Source: Bacteroidales bacterium UBA5548
Lineage (GTDB): Bacteria > Bacteroidota > Bacteroidia > Bacteroidales > UBA932
Reading direction: 5' to 3'
Length of the DNA: 30,212 nucleotides
Assembly: GCA_002425935.1 (NCBI GenBank)
Contig: DINE01000019.1
Span: 182 to 30,393, forward strand
The notes under the pieces: generated by a model
What the model was told of the DNA's origin: nothing
Databases searched by the model: none
What the model saw: only the letters and a program-made list of their open reading frames with translations
Made by a program: the position numbers and the translations under genes
Part shown: positions 1-8,601 of the stretch, in pieces
Position numbering within the stretch: the stretch's first letter is position 1
Layout: every line of letters starts with the position of its first letter

Positions 1-60
1 AAAGAGCGAATTTTAAAAAATTTTTTATCAATAATTATTAACACAATCTGGTTAATAACC

Positions 61-68
61 TATATTTG
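61..68 (+). promoter_or_regulatory. Bacteroidota -7 promoter element of mfd
   Basis: TATATTTG fits the Bacteroidota sigma-ABfr -7 consensus TAnnTTTG and lies 11 bases before the mfd ATG, so the untranslated leader would be very short. The -33 element is not clear in the AT-rich sequence upstream. Confidence 0.6.
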
Positions 69-79
69 CAGTCGCATTT

Positions 80-3000
80 ATGAACTACAATATAAACGAG
101 AGATTTGAGAGGCAGAAAGCGGCGGCGGAACTCGTTTCCCACGTAAATGAAGGTGGAAAAGGGGCCATTGTTGTTCAGGGTCTTTACTCCTCTGCAAAAG
201 CTTTTGCGATATGTGCCGCTGCAAAGAGCGGCATCCATATTGTCATGCTCAATAACAGGGAAGATGCAGTCTATTGCTGCGGAGACCTTTATAAGCTGAT
301 GGGAAGGGAGAGGGTATTCTTTTTCCCTTCATCAAAAAATCACTCTTTGCGTAATGTTAAAAAAGACGCATCTCATCAGGTTCAGAGAACAGCTGCTTTA
401 AATGAGGTTAAGCGGTTCACCGATGGAGAGTCAGAATTCGAAAGTATAATTCTTGTTACCTACCCTCATGCAGTATCGGAGCTTATAATTGACAAGAAAT
501 CACTTAAATCGAATATCCTTAAAATTTCCAGGGGAGATACACTCTCGCACGAATTTATCAAGGAGACTCTTATTGCATATTCTTTTGTTAAGGTTGATTT
601 TGTTACCGAACCGGGGCAGTTTGCTCTCAGAGGCGGGCTGATTGACCTCTTCTCGTTTTCTGACAGCAGACCTTTCAGGATTGATTTTTTCGGAGATAAT
701 GTAGAGAATATTAAGGTATTTGATATAGACACCCAACGGTCAGAAGAGGAGAGGGAGAGTATAGAGATTTTCCCCGACATCTTTGAGATGGCGGAGTGCA
801 GCAAGGTGAACATTTTTGAGTTTTCCGGGTACGGGGCCACCTTGTGGATAACTGAAGAGCCCTGGTTTGGCTCTCAGATTAAACTGATTGAAGATCATAA
901 GGGCCAGGATGAGGCTCTGCTTGGCTATAATGAATATGTAAAGGAGGTATCCCGGCATAAAAGAGTGCTGTTTGGACCTCTGCAGGGCGATTTGAGCAGC
1001 TATCAGATAATTAGCTTTCATACAACACCTCAGCCTGTTTTCAATAAAAATTTTGAACTTCTGGCCAGGGATATATCACAAAGGAAGAGTGAGGGTTTTG
1101 AGGTGTGGTTGCTAAGCGAGAACCAGAGTCAGACCGAGAGAATCAGAAGCATACTCGGTTCGCTGGAGATTGAGGGGATAAATGATATAAGGGTTGAGAC
1201 AGAGAATATATCAATACACGAAGGATTTATAGACCACATTGCCGGAATCTGTCTCTACACCGACCACCAGATTTTTGAGAGACATCACAGAGTAAAACCA
1301 CACAGAACAGTCGAGAAGAGCGAAAGGTTAACTATATCGGAGCTGAACTCATTTGAAATAGGTGATTATATAGTCCATATCGATCACGGGACAGGGCAGT
1401 TCGGAGGCCTGGTAAAGACTCAGATAAACGGAAAACAGCAGGAGGCTGTAAAGCTTATTTATAAAGACGGAGACGTAATTTTTGTCTCTATCCACGGACT
1501 CCACCGTATTTCAAGGTATAAATCAAAGGATGCATCACCTCCAAAAGTCTATAAACTTGGTACCGGGGCATGGCAGAAACTTAAAAATCAGACTAAATCA
1601 AAAGTCAAAGATATTGCCAATGAGTTAATTGAGCTCTATTCACAGCGAAAGGATGCAAAAGGATACGCTTTCTCTGCGGACTCCTTTCTTCAACAGGAGC
1701 TCGAGGCCTCGTTTATCTATGAAGATACTCCCGACCAGCTTAAGGCAACGGAGGCCATCAAGGAGGATATGGAGAGGAGCTTTCCTATGGACAGGCTTAT
1801 TTGCGGCGATGTTGGATTCGGAAAGACAGAACTTGCCATCCGGGCAGCCTTTAAGGCTGTTGCAGACAGTAAGCAGGTTGCCGTGCTGGTGCCAACCACA
1901 ATTCTTGCCCTGCAACACTATAAGACATTTACTTCGAGACTTAAAGATTTTCCCTGCAACATAAATTATATCAGCCGACTTAAAACAGCTGCCGATATTA
2001 AGGAGATTACGGCATCTCTGGAGAGTGGTATAACCGACATAATTATCGGCACTCACCGCCTTTTAAACAAAGAGATAAAGTTCAAAGATCTTGGGCTGCT
2101 TATTATTGACGAGGAGCAAAAGTTTGGAGTTGCGGCAAAAGAGAGGCTCAGGCAGCTCAAACTAAATGTAGATACACTTACACTCTCCGCTACTCCCATT
2201 CCTAGAACTCTCCAGTTCTCACTCCTTGGAGCAAGAGACCTATCAATTATAAACACGCCTCCTCCAAACCGCCTTCCAATTCAGACAGAGGTTATTGATT
2301 TTAACGAAGAGATTATCCGCGATGCAGTAAATTATGAGATTGAGAGGGGAGGGCAGGTCTTTTTTGTTCATAACAGGGTAGAGGATATAAGATCTGTAGA
2401 GGATATTGTAAGGAGGTTATGTCCCGGGGTTAAGACCTGCATTGGTCACGGGCAGATGGAGCCGGCAACACTTGAGAAGACCGTTCTGGACTTTATGATG
2501 GGTGATTATGATGTGATGATCTCTACAACCATTGTAGAAAACGGTATAGACATACCAAATGCCAATACAATAATAATAAATCAGGCACAAAATTTCGGAC
2601 TCAGTGACCTGCACCAGCTCAGAGGCAGGGTAGGGCGCTCAAACGTAAAAGCATTCTGCTACCTTATTGTTCCCTCTATGATCTCTCTTACAGAGGAGGC
2701 AAGGAGAAGGATTCGTGCTATTGAGACATTCTCTGATCTTGGTAGCGGCTTTAATATTGCCATGCAGGATCTGGACATCAGGGGCGCTGGAAATATGCTT
2801 GGTGCGGAGCAGAGCGGATTTATTGCAGATATGGGCTTTGAAACCTATCAGAGAATTCTTGGGGAGGCATTTGCAGAGATCAGAGAGGAGAAGGGGTTGC
2901 CTCTTGAGGTGAAGGATGGCAAAGAGAGCAGCTACATTACTGACTGCACTATTGACACCGATCTTGAAATACTCTTCCCTGACTCTTACATTGGTATTAT

Positions 3001-3388
3001 TTCAGAAAAGATAAGACTTTATAAGGAGCTTGATGCAATAACAACCGAAAGAGATCTTAACCGATTTACAGAGGAGCTCGAAGATAGATTCGGACCAATG
3101 CCCGAAGAGGCAAGACAGCTGACTTATATCGTAAGACTTAGGTGGCTTGCTCTTGAGCTTGGCTTTGAAAAAATTATACTTAAGAACGGGATAATGCTTG
3201 CCTATTTTGTAAGCAATCAGATGTCTGCCTACTACTCGTCCCAAAAATTTGCAGCAATTCTGGAGTATCTGCAAAGGCAGCATAAGAGGTTCAGAATCAA
3301 AGAGCAGAAAGAGAAGCTCTACATTTCTGTCGAAAATGTTAAAAGCGTAGAGCAGGCATTTAACATATTTTTAGAAATGAAGTTTTAA
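80..3388 (+). CDS. mfd: Transcription-repair coupling factor Mfd
   Basis: Mfd is the DNA translocase that removes RNA polymerase stalled at lesions and recruits UvrA for nucleotide excision repair. The 1102-residue protein has the expected order: a UvrB-homology region at the N-terminus, the CarD-like RNA-polymerase-interaction domain near residue 430 (EIGDYIVHIDHGTGQFGGL), Walker A GDVGFGKTE near 575, motif II DEEQ near 676, the SATPIPRTL motif, the QLRGRVGRS motif VI near 845, and a C-terminal TRCF domain from about 960. Length is slightly under the 1150 residues usual for E. coli-type Mfd. The ATG at 80 lies 11 bases after a -7 promoter element. It is complete, and coaX follows within 20 bases with a promoter of its own. 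Confidence 0.97.
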   Translation: MNYNINERFERQKAAAELVSHVNEGGKGAIVVQGLYSSAKAFAICAAAKSGIHIVMLNNREDAVYCCGDLYKLMGRERVFFFPSSKNHSLRNVKKDASHQVQRTAALNEVKRFTDGESEFESIILVTYPHAVSELIIDKKSLKSNILKISRGDTLSHEFIKETLIAYSFVKVDFVTEPGQFALRGGLIDLFSFSDSRPFRIDFFGDNVENIKVFDIDTQRSEEERESIEIFPDIFEMAECSKVNIFEFSGYGATLWITEEPWFGSQIKLIEDHKGQDEALLGYNEYVKEVSRHKRVLFGPLQGDLSSYQIISFHTTPQPVFNKNFELLARDISQRKSEGFEVWLLSENQSQTERIRSILGSLEIEGINDIRVETENISIHEGFIDHIAGICLYTDHQIFERHHRVKPHRTVEKSERLTISELNSFEIGDYIVHIDHGTGQFGGLVKTQINGKQQEAVKLIYKDGDVIFVSIHGLHRISRYKSKDASPPKVYKLGTGAWQKLKNQTKSKVKDIANELIELYSQRKDAKGYAFSADSFLQQELEASFIYEDTPDQLKATEAIKEDMERSFPMDRLICGDVGFGKTELAIRAAFKAVADSKQVAVLVPTTILALQHYKTFTSRLKDFPCNINYISRLKTAADIKEITASLESGITDIIIGTHRLLNKEIKFKDLGLLIIDEEQKFGVAAKERLRQLKLNVDTLTLSATPIPRTLQFSLLGARDLSIINTPPPNRLPIQTEVIDFNEEIIRDAVNYEIERGGQVFFVHNRVEDIRSVEDIVRRLCPGVKTCIGHGQMEPATLEKTVLDFMMGDYDVMISTTIVENGIDIPNANTIIINQAQNFGLSDLHQLRGRVGRSNVKAFCYLIVPSMISLTEEARRRIRAIETFSDLGSGFNIAMQDLDIRGAGNMLGAEQSGFIADMGFETYQRILGEAFAEIREEKGLPLEVKDGKESSYITDCTIDTDLEILFPDSYIGIISEKIRLYKELDAITTERDLNRFTEELEDRFGPMPEEARQLTYIVRLRWLALELGFEKIILKNGIMLAYFVSNQMSAYYSSQKFAAILEYLQRQHKRFRIKEQKEKLYISVENVKSVEQAFNIFLEMKF

Positions 3389-3394
3389 TTTTTT

Positions 3395-3402
3395 TACCTT
3401 TG
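3395..3402 (+). promoter_or_regulatory. -7 promoter element of coaX
   Basis: TACCTTTG is a match to the Bacteroidota TAnnTTTG element, located just after the mfd stop codon. A transcript starting about 7 bases downstream would begin at or next to the GTG at 3409, so the coaX message could be leaderless. Confidence 0.55.
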
Positions 3403-3408
3403 CCCGCT

Positions 3409-4131
3409 GTGACAAATCTGGTTTTAGACATAGGTAACTCTTCTGTTAAGGCCTCTTTCGTAAAAGGAGCCAATCTTGAAGAGGTTAAAAGATTTGAAGG
3501 AGAAGATATTGCAGGATTTATACAAGAGCTGACAGCATTGCGTAAACCAAATATCCTGGCCATCTCTTCGGTTAGAGAACTCAGCAATGATTTTTTTAGC
3601 CACGTTGAATCTTTGTGTGAAAGGCTGATAGTTATTGATGAAAAGACAAAGCTACCATTAACAAACTGTTATAAAACGCCTTCTACCTTAGGATCAGACA
3701 GATTGATGGCAGCTGTTGGGGCTTCTGCAATGTTTCCTGGCAGGAACTGCTTAATCTTTGATTTTGGTACCGCCATTACAATCGATTTTGTTACCGCCGC
3801 AGGAGAATTTTCCGGAGGTAATATCTCACCCGGAATGAGGAGCAGATTTAGAGCCTTAAATGATTATACTCAGAAACTTCCGCTTGTTGAAACGCCGGAA
3901 TCGGTAAGCCCTTTCGGGGGTACCACAAAGGAGGCAATTGAGAGTGGTGTTATTTTAGGTCTGATTTTTGAGATTGAAGGTTATATGAAAAGCTTTCCGG
4001 AGTATATTTATATTTTTACGGGTGGCGATGCGATTTATTTTGCAGAAAAATCGAAAAGTTCGATATTTGTAGTTTACAATTTAGTATTGATGGGTTTGGC
4101 CCGAGTGGCAGAGTATTATGCGAAATCTTAG
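3409..4131 (+). CDS. coaX: Type III pantothenate kinase
   Basis: CoaX phosphorylates pantothenate, the first step of coenzyme A synthesis. The 240-residue protein shows the ASKHA-type phosphate-binding DIGNSSVK at residues 7-14, the pantothenate-site motif GSDRLMAAVGA, the second phosphate loop DFGTAITIDF, and GGNISPGMRSR. Length is normal for type III kinases. I chose the GTG at 3409 because it gives the standard N-terminus (MTNLVLDIGN); a TTG three codons upstream would sit inside the -7 promoter element. The next gene starts 14 bases before the coaX stop, so the two are probably translationally coupled. It heads the envelope gene cluster, an arrangement I recognise from other Bacteroidales. 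Confidence 0.92.
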   Translation: MTNLVLDIGNSSVKASFVKGANLEEVKRFEGEDIAGFIQELTALRKPNILAISSVRELSNDFFSHVESLCERLIVIDEKTKLPLTNCYKTPSTLGSDRLMAAVGASAMFPGRNCLIFDFGTAITIDFVTAAGEFSGGNISPGMRSRFRALNDYTQKLPLVETPESVSPFGGTTKEAIESGVILGLIFEIEGYMKSFPEYIYIFTGGDAIYFAEKSKSSIFVVYNLVLMGLARVAEYYAKS

Positions 4132-5422
4132 GAAAACGAAATTAATTGCGGCTTTTGCGGCAATTTTATTTACAGGGCAGTTTGCAATTGCCCAGAATAC
4201 CGATGCTTTGGGTACATATACACCTTACTCCGTATTTGGAGTTGGTGATATCAACAAAGGAGGTACTGCTCTTAACAGAGCTATGGGAGGGATAGGCGTT
4301 GGTCTCAGAGACAACCGCCTTATTAACTTTCTGAATCCTGCTGCCACAACAGAGAGGGACCCTCAGTCATTTATGATGGATTTCGGGCTCAGCCAGAAGA
4401 ACATTTATAACTCATCCAACTCAAATTCATCGGCATACAATGTGTTCAACATGAACCATATTGTAATTACCGTACCACTTTATAAAAAATCGGCTTTGGC
4501 AGCAGGTATTGCTCCTTTCAGCAGCGTCGGATATAAATTTGAAGAGAGCGAAACCAACCCGGAGATGATAAATGAACTTGGTGAGATTAAATACAGAAGA
4601 TACGGCACCGGCGGAATATCAAAGGCCTTTGTAAGTGCCTCCATGGATCTCTTCAAAGATTTTTCTGTTGGAGTAGAGGGGATAAATTACTTTGGTACAA
4701 TTGACCGCTATTCTGACATTCTGTTCCTAACAAACTCTACTTACAGAACAATCAACACAGGGATGGACTATGTAGTCAGTTCAATGGCTGCAAAATTTGG
4801 TATTCAGTACAGCAAAGAGATTAAAAAAGATATTGATTTAACCGTAGGAGCCACCTGGCTTACCGGCTCAAAGCTAAAGGGAGATCTTACTAAATATGCC
4901 TATGCTACAGGTGTTACGGGAGTAAGGGATACTGTGTTCCACAATGTTTCAGACAACACCCAAATGGAGATTCCGTCTGAACTGGGTTTTGGAATGACCA
5001 TCAGAAAGAAGGACAAGTGGCTTATCGGAGCAGATTATATACGTCAGGACTGGAGTAGTGCAAGCTTTGCCGCCACACCGGGTGTTGATTTTTCTCCGGC
5101 GGTAAGCAACTCATTCAGAGTTGGATTTGAATACATACCCAACAGATATGACATACGCTACTACTCAAGGAGAATTACTTACAGAGGGGGAGCATACTAC
5201 GAAAACACCTATATGAAGGTAAACGGCAGACAGATAAACTCAATGGGAATAACCATGGGTGCAACTCTGCCTGTGCTGAGGCTGTACAACGGACTGGGAT
5301 TGTCGCTCGATTTGGGGCAGAGGGGTTCGCTAAAAGATAACCTTGTAAGGGAGAGATACGTTATGTTTAACATAAGCTTCTCTCTGCACGACATATGGTT
5401 TATCAAATACAGATATGACTAA
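4118..5422 (+). CDS. Putative outer-membrane beta-barrel protein
   Basis: Residues 1-25 form a signal peptide (positive MRNLRKTK, hydrophobic core, AIAQ cleavage site). The mature part is rich in alternating polar/aromatic strands and Gly-Ser-Asn turns, and starts with YTPYSVFGVGDI and an AMGGIGVGLRD segment of the kind seen in FadL/OmpP1-like and PorV-like Bacteroidota barrels. The protein ends in IKYRYD without a canonical terminal Phe. Function is unknown. It overlaps coaX by 14 bases and precedes the TPR protein and lptC, which places it in an envelope-biogenesis context. A role as porin or lipid transporter is possible, but nothing in the sequence settles it. Confidence 0.75.
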   Translation: MRNLRKTKLIAAFAAILFTGQFAIAQNTDALGTYTPYSVFGVGDINKGGTALNRAMGGIGVGLRDNRLINFLNPAATTERDPQSFMMDFGLSQKNIYNSSNSNSSAYNVFNMNHIVITVPLYKKSALAAGIAPFSSVGYKFEESETNPEMINELGEIKYRRYGTGGISKAFVSASMDLFKDFSVGVEGINYFGTIDRYSDILFLTNSTYRTINTGMDYVVSSMAAKFGIQYSKEIKKDIDLTVGATWLTGSKLKGDLTKYAYATGVTGVRDTVFHNVSDNTQMEIPSELGFGMTIRKKDKWLIGADYIRQDWSSASFAATPGVDFSPAVSNSFRVGFEYIPNRYDIRYYSRRITYRGGAYYENTYMKVNGRQINSMGITMGATLPVLRLYNGLGLSLDLGQRGSLKDNLVRERYVMFNISFSLHDIWFIKYRYD

Positions 5423-5446
5423 TAACCGGGAATAATATAATTAAAA

Positions 5447-6769
5447 ATGATCATGAAAAAAGTTAGATTTTTATTAACCATTACATTCCTGTCGCTGGCG
5501 GCAACAGCGGGCTTTGCACAAGGCAGCCTGGCCAGCCAGAGCCCGGAGTGTTTGAAGTACCTAAACTATCTTAAAACAGATATGGATCAGGGTAATCTGA
5601 ATGATGCAGCCGCAAACTGGAGGGGGGCATTCATGAATTGCGATCCGGGTGTAAGACAAAGTATCTACACCGACGGTCAGCGAATCTTCAGATACCTTAT
5701 CGAGAAGAACAAAGCCAATCCGCAGGTAAAGAATGCTCTTGTTGACTCGCTGTTCCTGATGTTTGACCTTAGAATTAAGCTCTTCCCTAACTCTGCAGCT
5801 ACAGCAGCAGAATTTAAAGTTTATGATATGATAGAGTACAAATCTGACAAATCAGAAGAGATACTTAAGGCGATTAATCAGGCGATAGAGATTTCAAAAG
5901 AGAAGACTCATCCTACTCTTCTGCTTACTAAGATGCAGAAAGTTCTTGACTTATACGCCAAAGAGAAGGTTGATGCTGACATGGTTATGGAGACATATTC
6001 AAGTATTACCCCTCTGATTGAGGCGCAGATCGCAGCAAAGCACCAGGACGCAGACCAGATCAAGAGAGATATCGACAACCTGTTTGCAAACAGTGGCGTT
6101 GCAAGTTGTGAAAACATAATTCACCTCTTTACTCCAAGATTTGAAGCAAATCCGGATGACAGAGCGCTGATAAACAATATCGTTAAACTTCTGAATGATG
6201 CGGAGTGTACTTCAGAACCGCTATTCCTTAATGCAGTACAGGCGCTTCACAGACTCGAGCCAAGCTTCCAAAGTGCATATTACCTTTACAGACTCTATGC
6301 AGGTAAAAATGACCACCAGAATGCAGTTAAACTTCTGCTTGAGGCAATAGAGAGCGACCAGTCAACAGACGAGCAGGATGCAAATATGCTTATCGAGCTC
6401 TCTAACTACTACATGCAAAAACTGGAGAATATAAGCAAGGCTGCCGAGTATGCTAGAATGGCCATGCAGAAGAACTCTGCTGTTTCAGGAAGAGCAAACC
6501 TTATCTTAGGTCTTGTCTGGGGTAGTGTTAGATGTCAGGGTAATGAGGTTGAAACTAGAGCCAAGTACTGGGTAGCTGTTGACTATCTTATCAGGGCAAG
6601 AAATGCAGACCCTTCTATTGCAGAAGAGGCTTCAAGATATATCTCGGCATACAGCCAGTATTTCCCTGCACAGGAAGAGGCTTTTATGTACGACATTATT
6701 GACGGAGCTTCATATACCGTTAGTTGCGGTGGAATGAGAGAGAACACGACAGTAAGAACAAGAAAATAA
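5447..6769 (+). CDS. Secreted tetratricopeptide-repeat protein
   Basis: A signal peptide covers about residues 1-25 (MKKVRF, hydrophobic core, GFAQG). The ATG at 5453 would give the more typical MKKVRF start, so either of two close Met codons may be used. The mature protein is almost wholly alpha-helical, with TPR-like helix pairs, clearest at 270-355 (YYLYRLYAGKNDHQNAVKLL and the segment ending AAEYARMAMQKN). Conserved Cys residues lie in the N-terminal SPECLKYL, FMNCDPG and near the C-terminus (VSCGG). It is periplasmic or surface-associated and probably a protein-protein scaffold. The position directly upstream of lptC suggests an envelope role, which is inference only. Confidence 0.8.
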   Translation: MIMKKVRFLLTITFLSLAATAGFAQGSLASQSPECLKYLNYLKTDMDQGNLNDAAANWRGAFMNCDPGVRQSIYTDGQRIFRYLIEKNKANPQVKNALVDSLFLMFDLRIKLFPNSAATAAEFKVYDMIEYKSDKSEEILKAINQAIEISKEKTHPTLLLTKMQKVLDLYAKEKVDADMVMETYSSITPLIEAQIAAKHQDADQIKRDIDNLFANSGVASCENIIHLFTPRFEANPDDRALINNIVKLLNDAECTSEPLFLNAVQALHRLEPSFQSAYYLYRLYAGKNDHQNAVKLLLEAIESDQSTDEQDANMLIELSNYYMQKLENISKAAEYARMAMQKNSAVSGRANLILGLVWGSVRCQGNEVETRAKYWVAVDYLIRARNADPSIAEEASRYISAYSQYFPAQEEAFMYDIIDGASYTVSCGGMRENTTVRTRK

Positions 6770-6771
6770 AA

Positions 6772-7413
6772 ATGAAAATAGGCTCTTTTAGCGGGGCAAA
6801 AAGAAACCTGGTAGCAGTCACATTTGTGATTGCTACCATTCTTTTCTCATGCAAGGACGATATCCCTGTTGCAGAGATTGTAACAACAGGCGAGACCCCT
6901 TCGCAACGCGTAGAGGGCATGACTGTTATCCAGTACACAAGAGGAATAACATCCTATATAGTAGAGGCTCCTGCAATGGAGAGGTACTCTCAGTCAGAGA
7001 ACCCTTATGATGTATTTCCAGCCGGAATTGTACTTAAAGGATATTCAGCCGAGGGTCTGCTGGAGACAAAAATTAGGGCAGATTTTGCCAAGCACATAAA
7101 TGAAAAATCGTCTGCCGAGATTTGGGAGGCATACGGGAATGTTGTAATCAACAACTTTATAAAGGGGGAGAAGATGGAGACAGACACACTGTACTGGAAT
7201 CGTCTTACGCAACGAATTTACACCCATACATGGGTTAAACTCTACACTCCCGATATGTTTATGCAGGGCTATGGAATGGAATCTGATGATATGGCAAGAA
7301 ATGCCGTTATACAAAGGCCGTTCGACAGCTACGCGATTGTCAGAAGAGATTCCACAGAAATTTCCTATATTGACACAGTTAATTTCATCGGACCGCTACT
7401 GATAAGAAGATAA
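6772..7413 (+). CDS. lptC: LPS export lipoprotein LptC
   Basis: LptC carries lipopolysaccharide from the LptB2FG transporter to the periplasmic LptA bridge. I chose the ATG at 6772, two bases after the preceding stop, because it gives a lipoprotein signal (hydrophobic 13-24, lipobox LFSC with Cys27); a TTG 48 bases upstream lies inside the preceding gene and adds a charged, non-signal leader. The body has the LptC beta-jellyroll pattern (VFPAGIVLKGYSAEGLLETKI, the AYGNVVINN segment, METDTLYWNRLTQRIYT). Length (213 residues) is usual for Bacteroidota LptC, which is a lipoprotein and not a membrane-anchored form. The stop overlaps the start of the next gene (TAATG). Confidence 0.88.
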   Translation: MKIGSFSGAKRNLVAVTFVIATILFSCKDDIPVAEIVTTGETPSQRVEGMTVIQYTRGITSYIVEAPAMERYSQSENPYDVFPAGIVLKGYSAEGLLETKIRADFAKHINEKSSAEIWEAYGNVVINNFIKGEKMETDTLYWNRLTQRIYTHTWVKLYTPDMFMQGYGMESDDMARNAVIQRPFDSYAIVRRDSTEISYIDTVNFIGPLLIRR

Positions 7414-8531
7414 TGAACGCAGCAATAATCATAGCAGCACTCTCTTCTCTTTTACTTGCACTTATATCGGCAGTGGAGAGTTCGCTCAACTCATATAACA
7501 GACTTAGGTTTGAGGTTGATAAAAAGCAGGGCAAACAGTATGCAACTGCAATGGAGCAGATTATGGAGAGCGAGAGCGATCTTAAATCGTCGCTCAGACT
7601 TGCATATGACTTTTTTCTGGTAATTGCCGTAATTTCAATCTCTGTGTTGCTGCCAAATATTTGGGCGGGAATAGCTGTTGCTTTTGCCGGACTGCTATTC
7701 CTGACAAAAATTGTTCCCTTGGCTGTTGCTTCATTCAACGGTCATGCGGTTTTCGAGAATCTCTTTTTTCTCTCAAAAGCAGTATTTGTAATCTTCTCTC
7801 CATTTGTAAGAAAGGAGAAGAGAACGGTAGTTCCTGAGAGAGAGGTTTCGGGAGAGATGGTTATATTTCAGAATGCTCTCAACTTTTCCGAAGTTAAAGT
7901 TCGTGAGTGTATGATTCCAAGAACCGAGATATGCTCTGTTCCAGAGGATGTGTCAATCGAGGCTCTTCTTACTCAGTTTGCAGAATCGAAGTACTCAAGA
8001 ATAATTGTTTATAAAGAAAATATTGACCGGATAACAGGGTATGTGCACTCAAAAGATCTCTTCTCGGGAGGTAAGCCGGTAAAGGAGATTATAAGAGAGA
8101 TTGACTTTGTTCCGGAAGAGATGGATGCTCAGAGTCTGCTCGCTAATCTAATTAAAAACAAGCGCTCGATTGCGGTTGTTAACGACCAGTACGGTGGCAC
8201 GGCCGGAATTGTTACGCTGGAAGATCTGATCGAAGAGATTTTTGGAGAGATTTCAGATGAACTGGATAAAGAGGAGCTGATGGAAAAAAGAGTTTCCGAC
8301 GACCAGTTTCTCTTCTCTGCAAGGCTTGAGATTAAATACCTAAATAAAACATATAATCTTGATATCCCTGAAAATGACGATTATGAAACCCTTGGTGGAT
8401 TCATAACCTGGTTCAATGAGAATATTCCTGTTGAGGGAGAGCAGCTCAGATACGAAAATTTTGAATTCTCAATTCTTAAAACAACTGTTAACAGGGTTGA
8501 GAATGTATCACTGCGAATTGTCAGGGATTAG
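7413..8531 (+). CDS. CBS-domain CorC/HlyC-family membrane protein
   Basis: An N-terminal DUF21/CNNM-type membrane region (hydrophobic spans near residues 3-22, 68-95 and 112-130) is followed by a CBS pair (about 165-275, starting at VRECMIPRTEICSVPED and including the GGTAGIVTLEDLIEEIFGEI helix) and a C-terminal CorC_HlyC domain (about 290-372). Family members are linked to Mg2+/Co2+ efflux; in Bacteroidota the gliding protein GldE belongs here. At 372 residues it is shorter than most, and the membrane part looks reduced. The ATG overlaps the lptC stop by one base, so the two are translationally coupled. The true substrate is unknown. Confidence 0.85.
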   Translation: MNAAIIIAALSSLLLALISAVESSLNSYNRLRFEVDKKQGKQYATAMEQIMESESDLKSSLRLAYDFFLVIAVISISVLLPNIWAGIAVAFAGLLFLTKIVPLAVASFNGHAVFENLFFLSKAVFVIFSPFVRKEKRTVVPEREVSGEMVIFQNALNFSEVKVRECMIPRTEICSVPEDVSIEALLTQFAESKYSRIIVYKENIDRITGYVHSKDLFSGGKPVKEIIREIDFVPEEMDAQSLLANLIKNKRSIAVVNDQYGGTAGIVTLEDLIEEIFGEISDELDKEELMEKRVSDDQFLFSARLEIKYLNKTYNLDIPENDDYETLGGFITWFNENIPVEGEQLRYENFEFSILKTTVNRVENVSLRIVRD

Positions 8532-8555
8532 GATTAATCATTAACAAAATTTTAC

Positions 8556-8563
8556 TATCTTCG
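8556..8563 (+). promoter_or_regulatory. Probable -7 element upstream of the PpiD-like gene
   Basis: TATCTTCG matches TAnnTTTG with one change, after an AT-rich segment containing TTAACAAAA. It sits 39 bases before the ATG at 8602 in the gap after the CorC-like gene. Confidence 0.4.
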
Positions 8564-8601
8564 CGCCTTACAAGAAAATAAACAAATTAAACAATAACAA
8601 A

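Noticed and set aside
1640..2056. A 138-residue minus-strand frame inside mfd, and similar long antisense frames elsewhere.
   Set aside because: They are shadows of strongly conserved coding sequence on the other strand.
6724..6771. An upstream TTG start for LptC.
   Set aside because: It would overlap the TPR gene by 46 bases and put a charged 16-residue leader before the lipoprotein signal peptide; the ATG at 6772 gives a normal lipobox.
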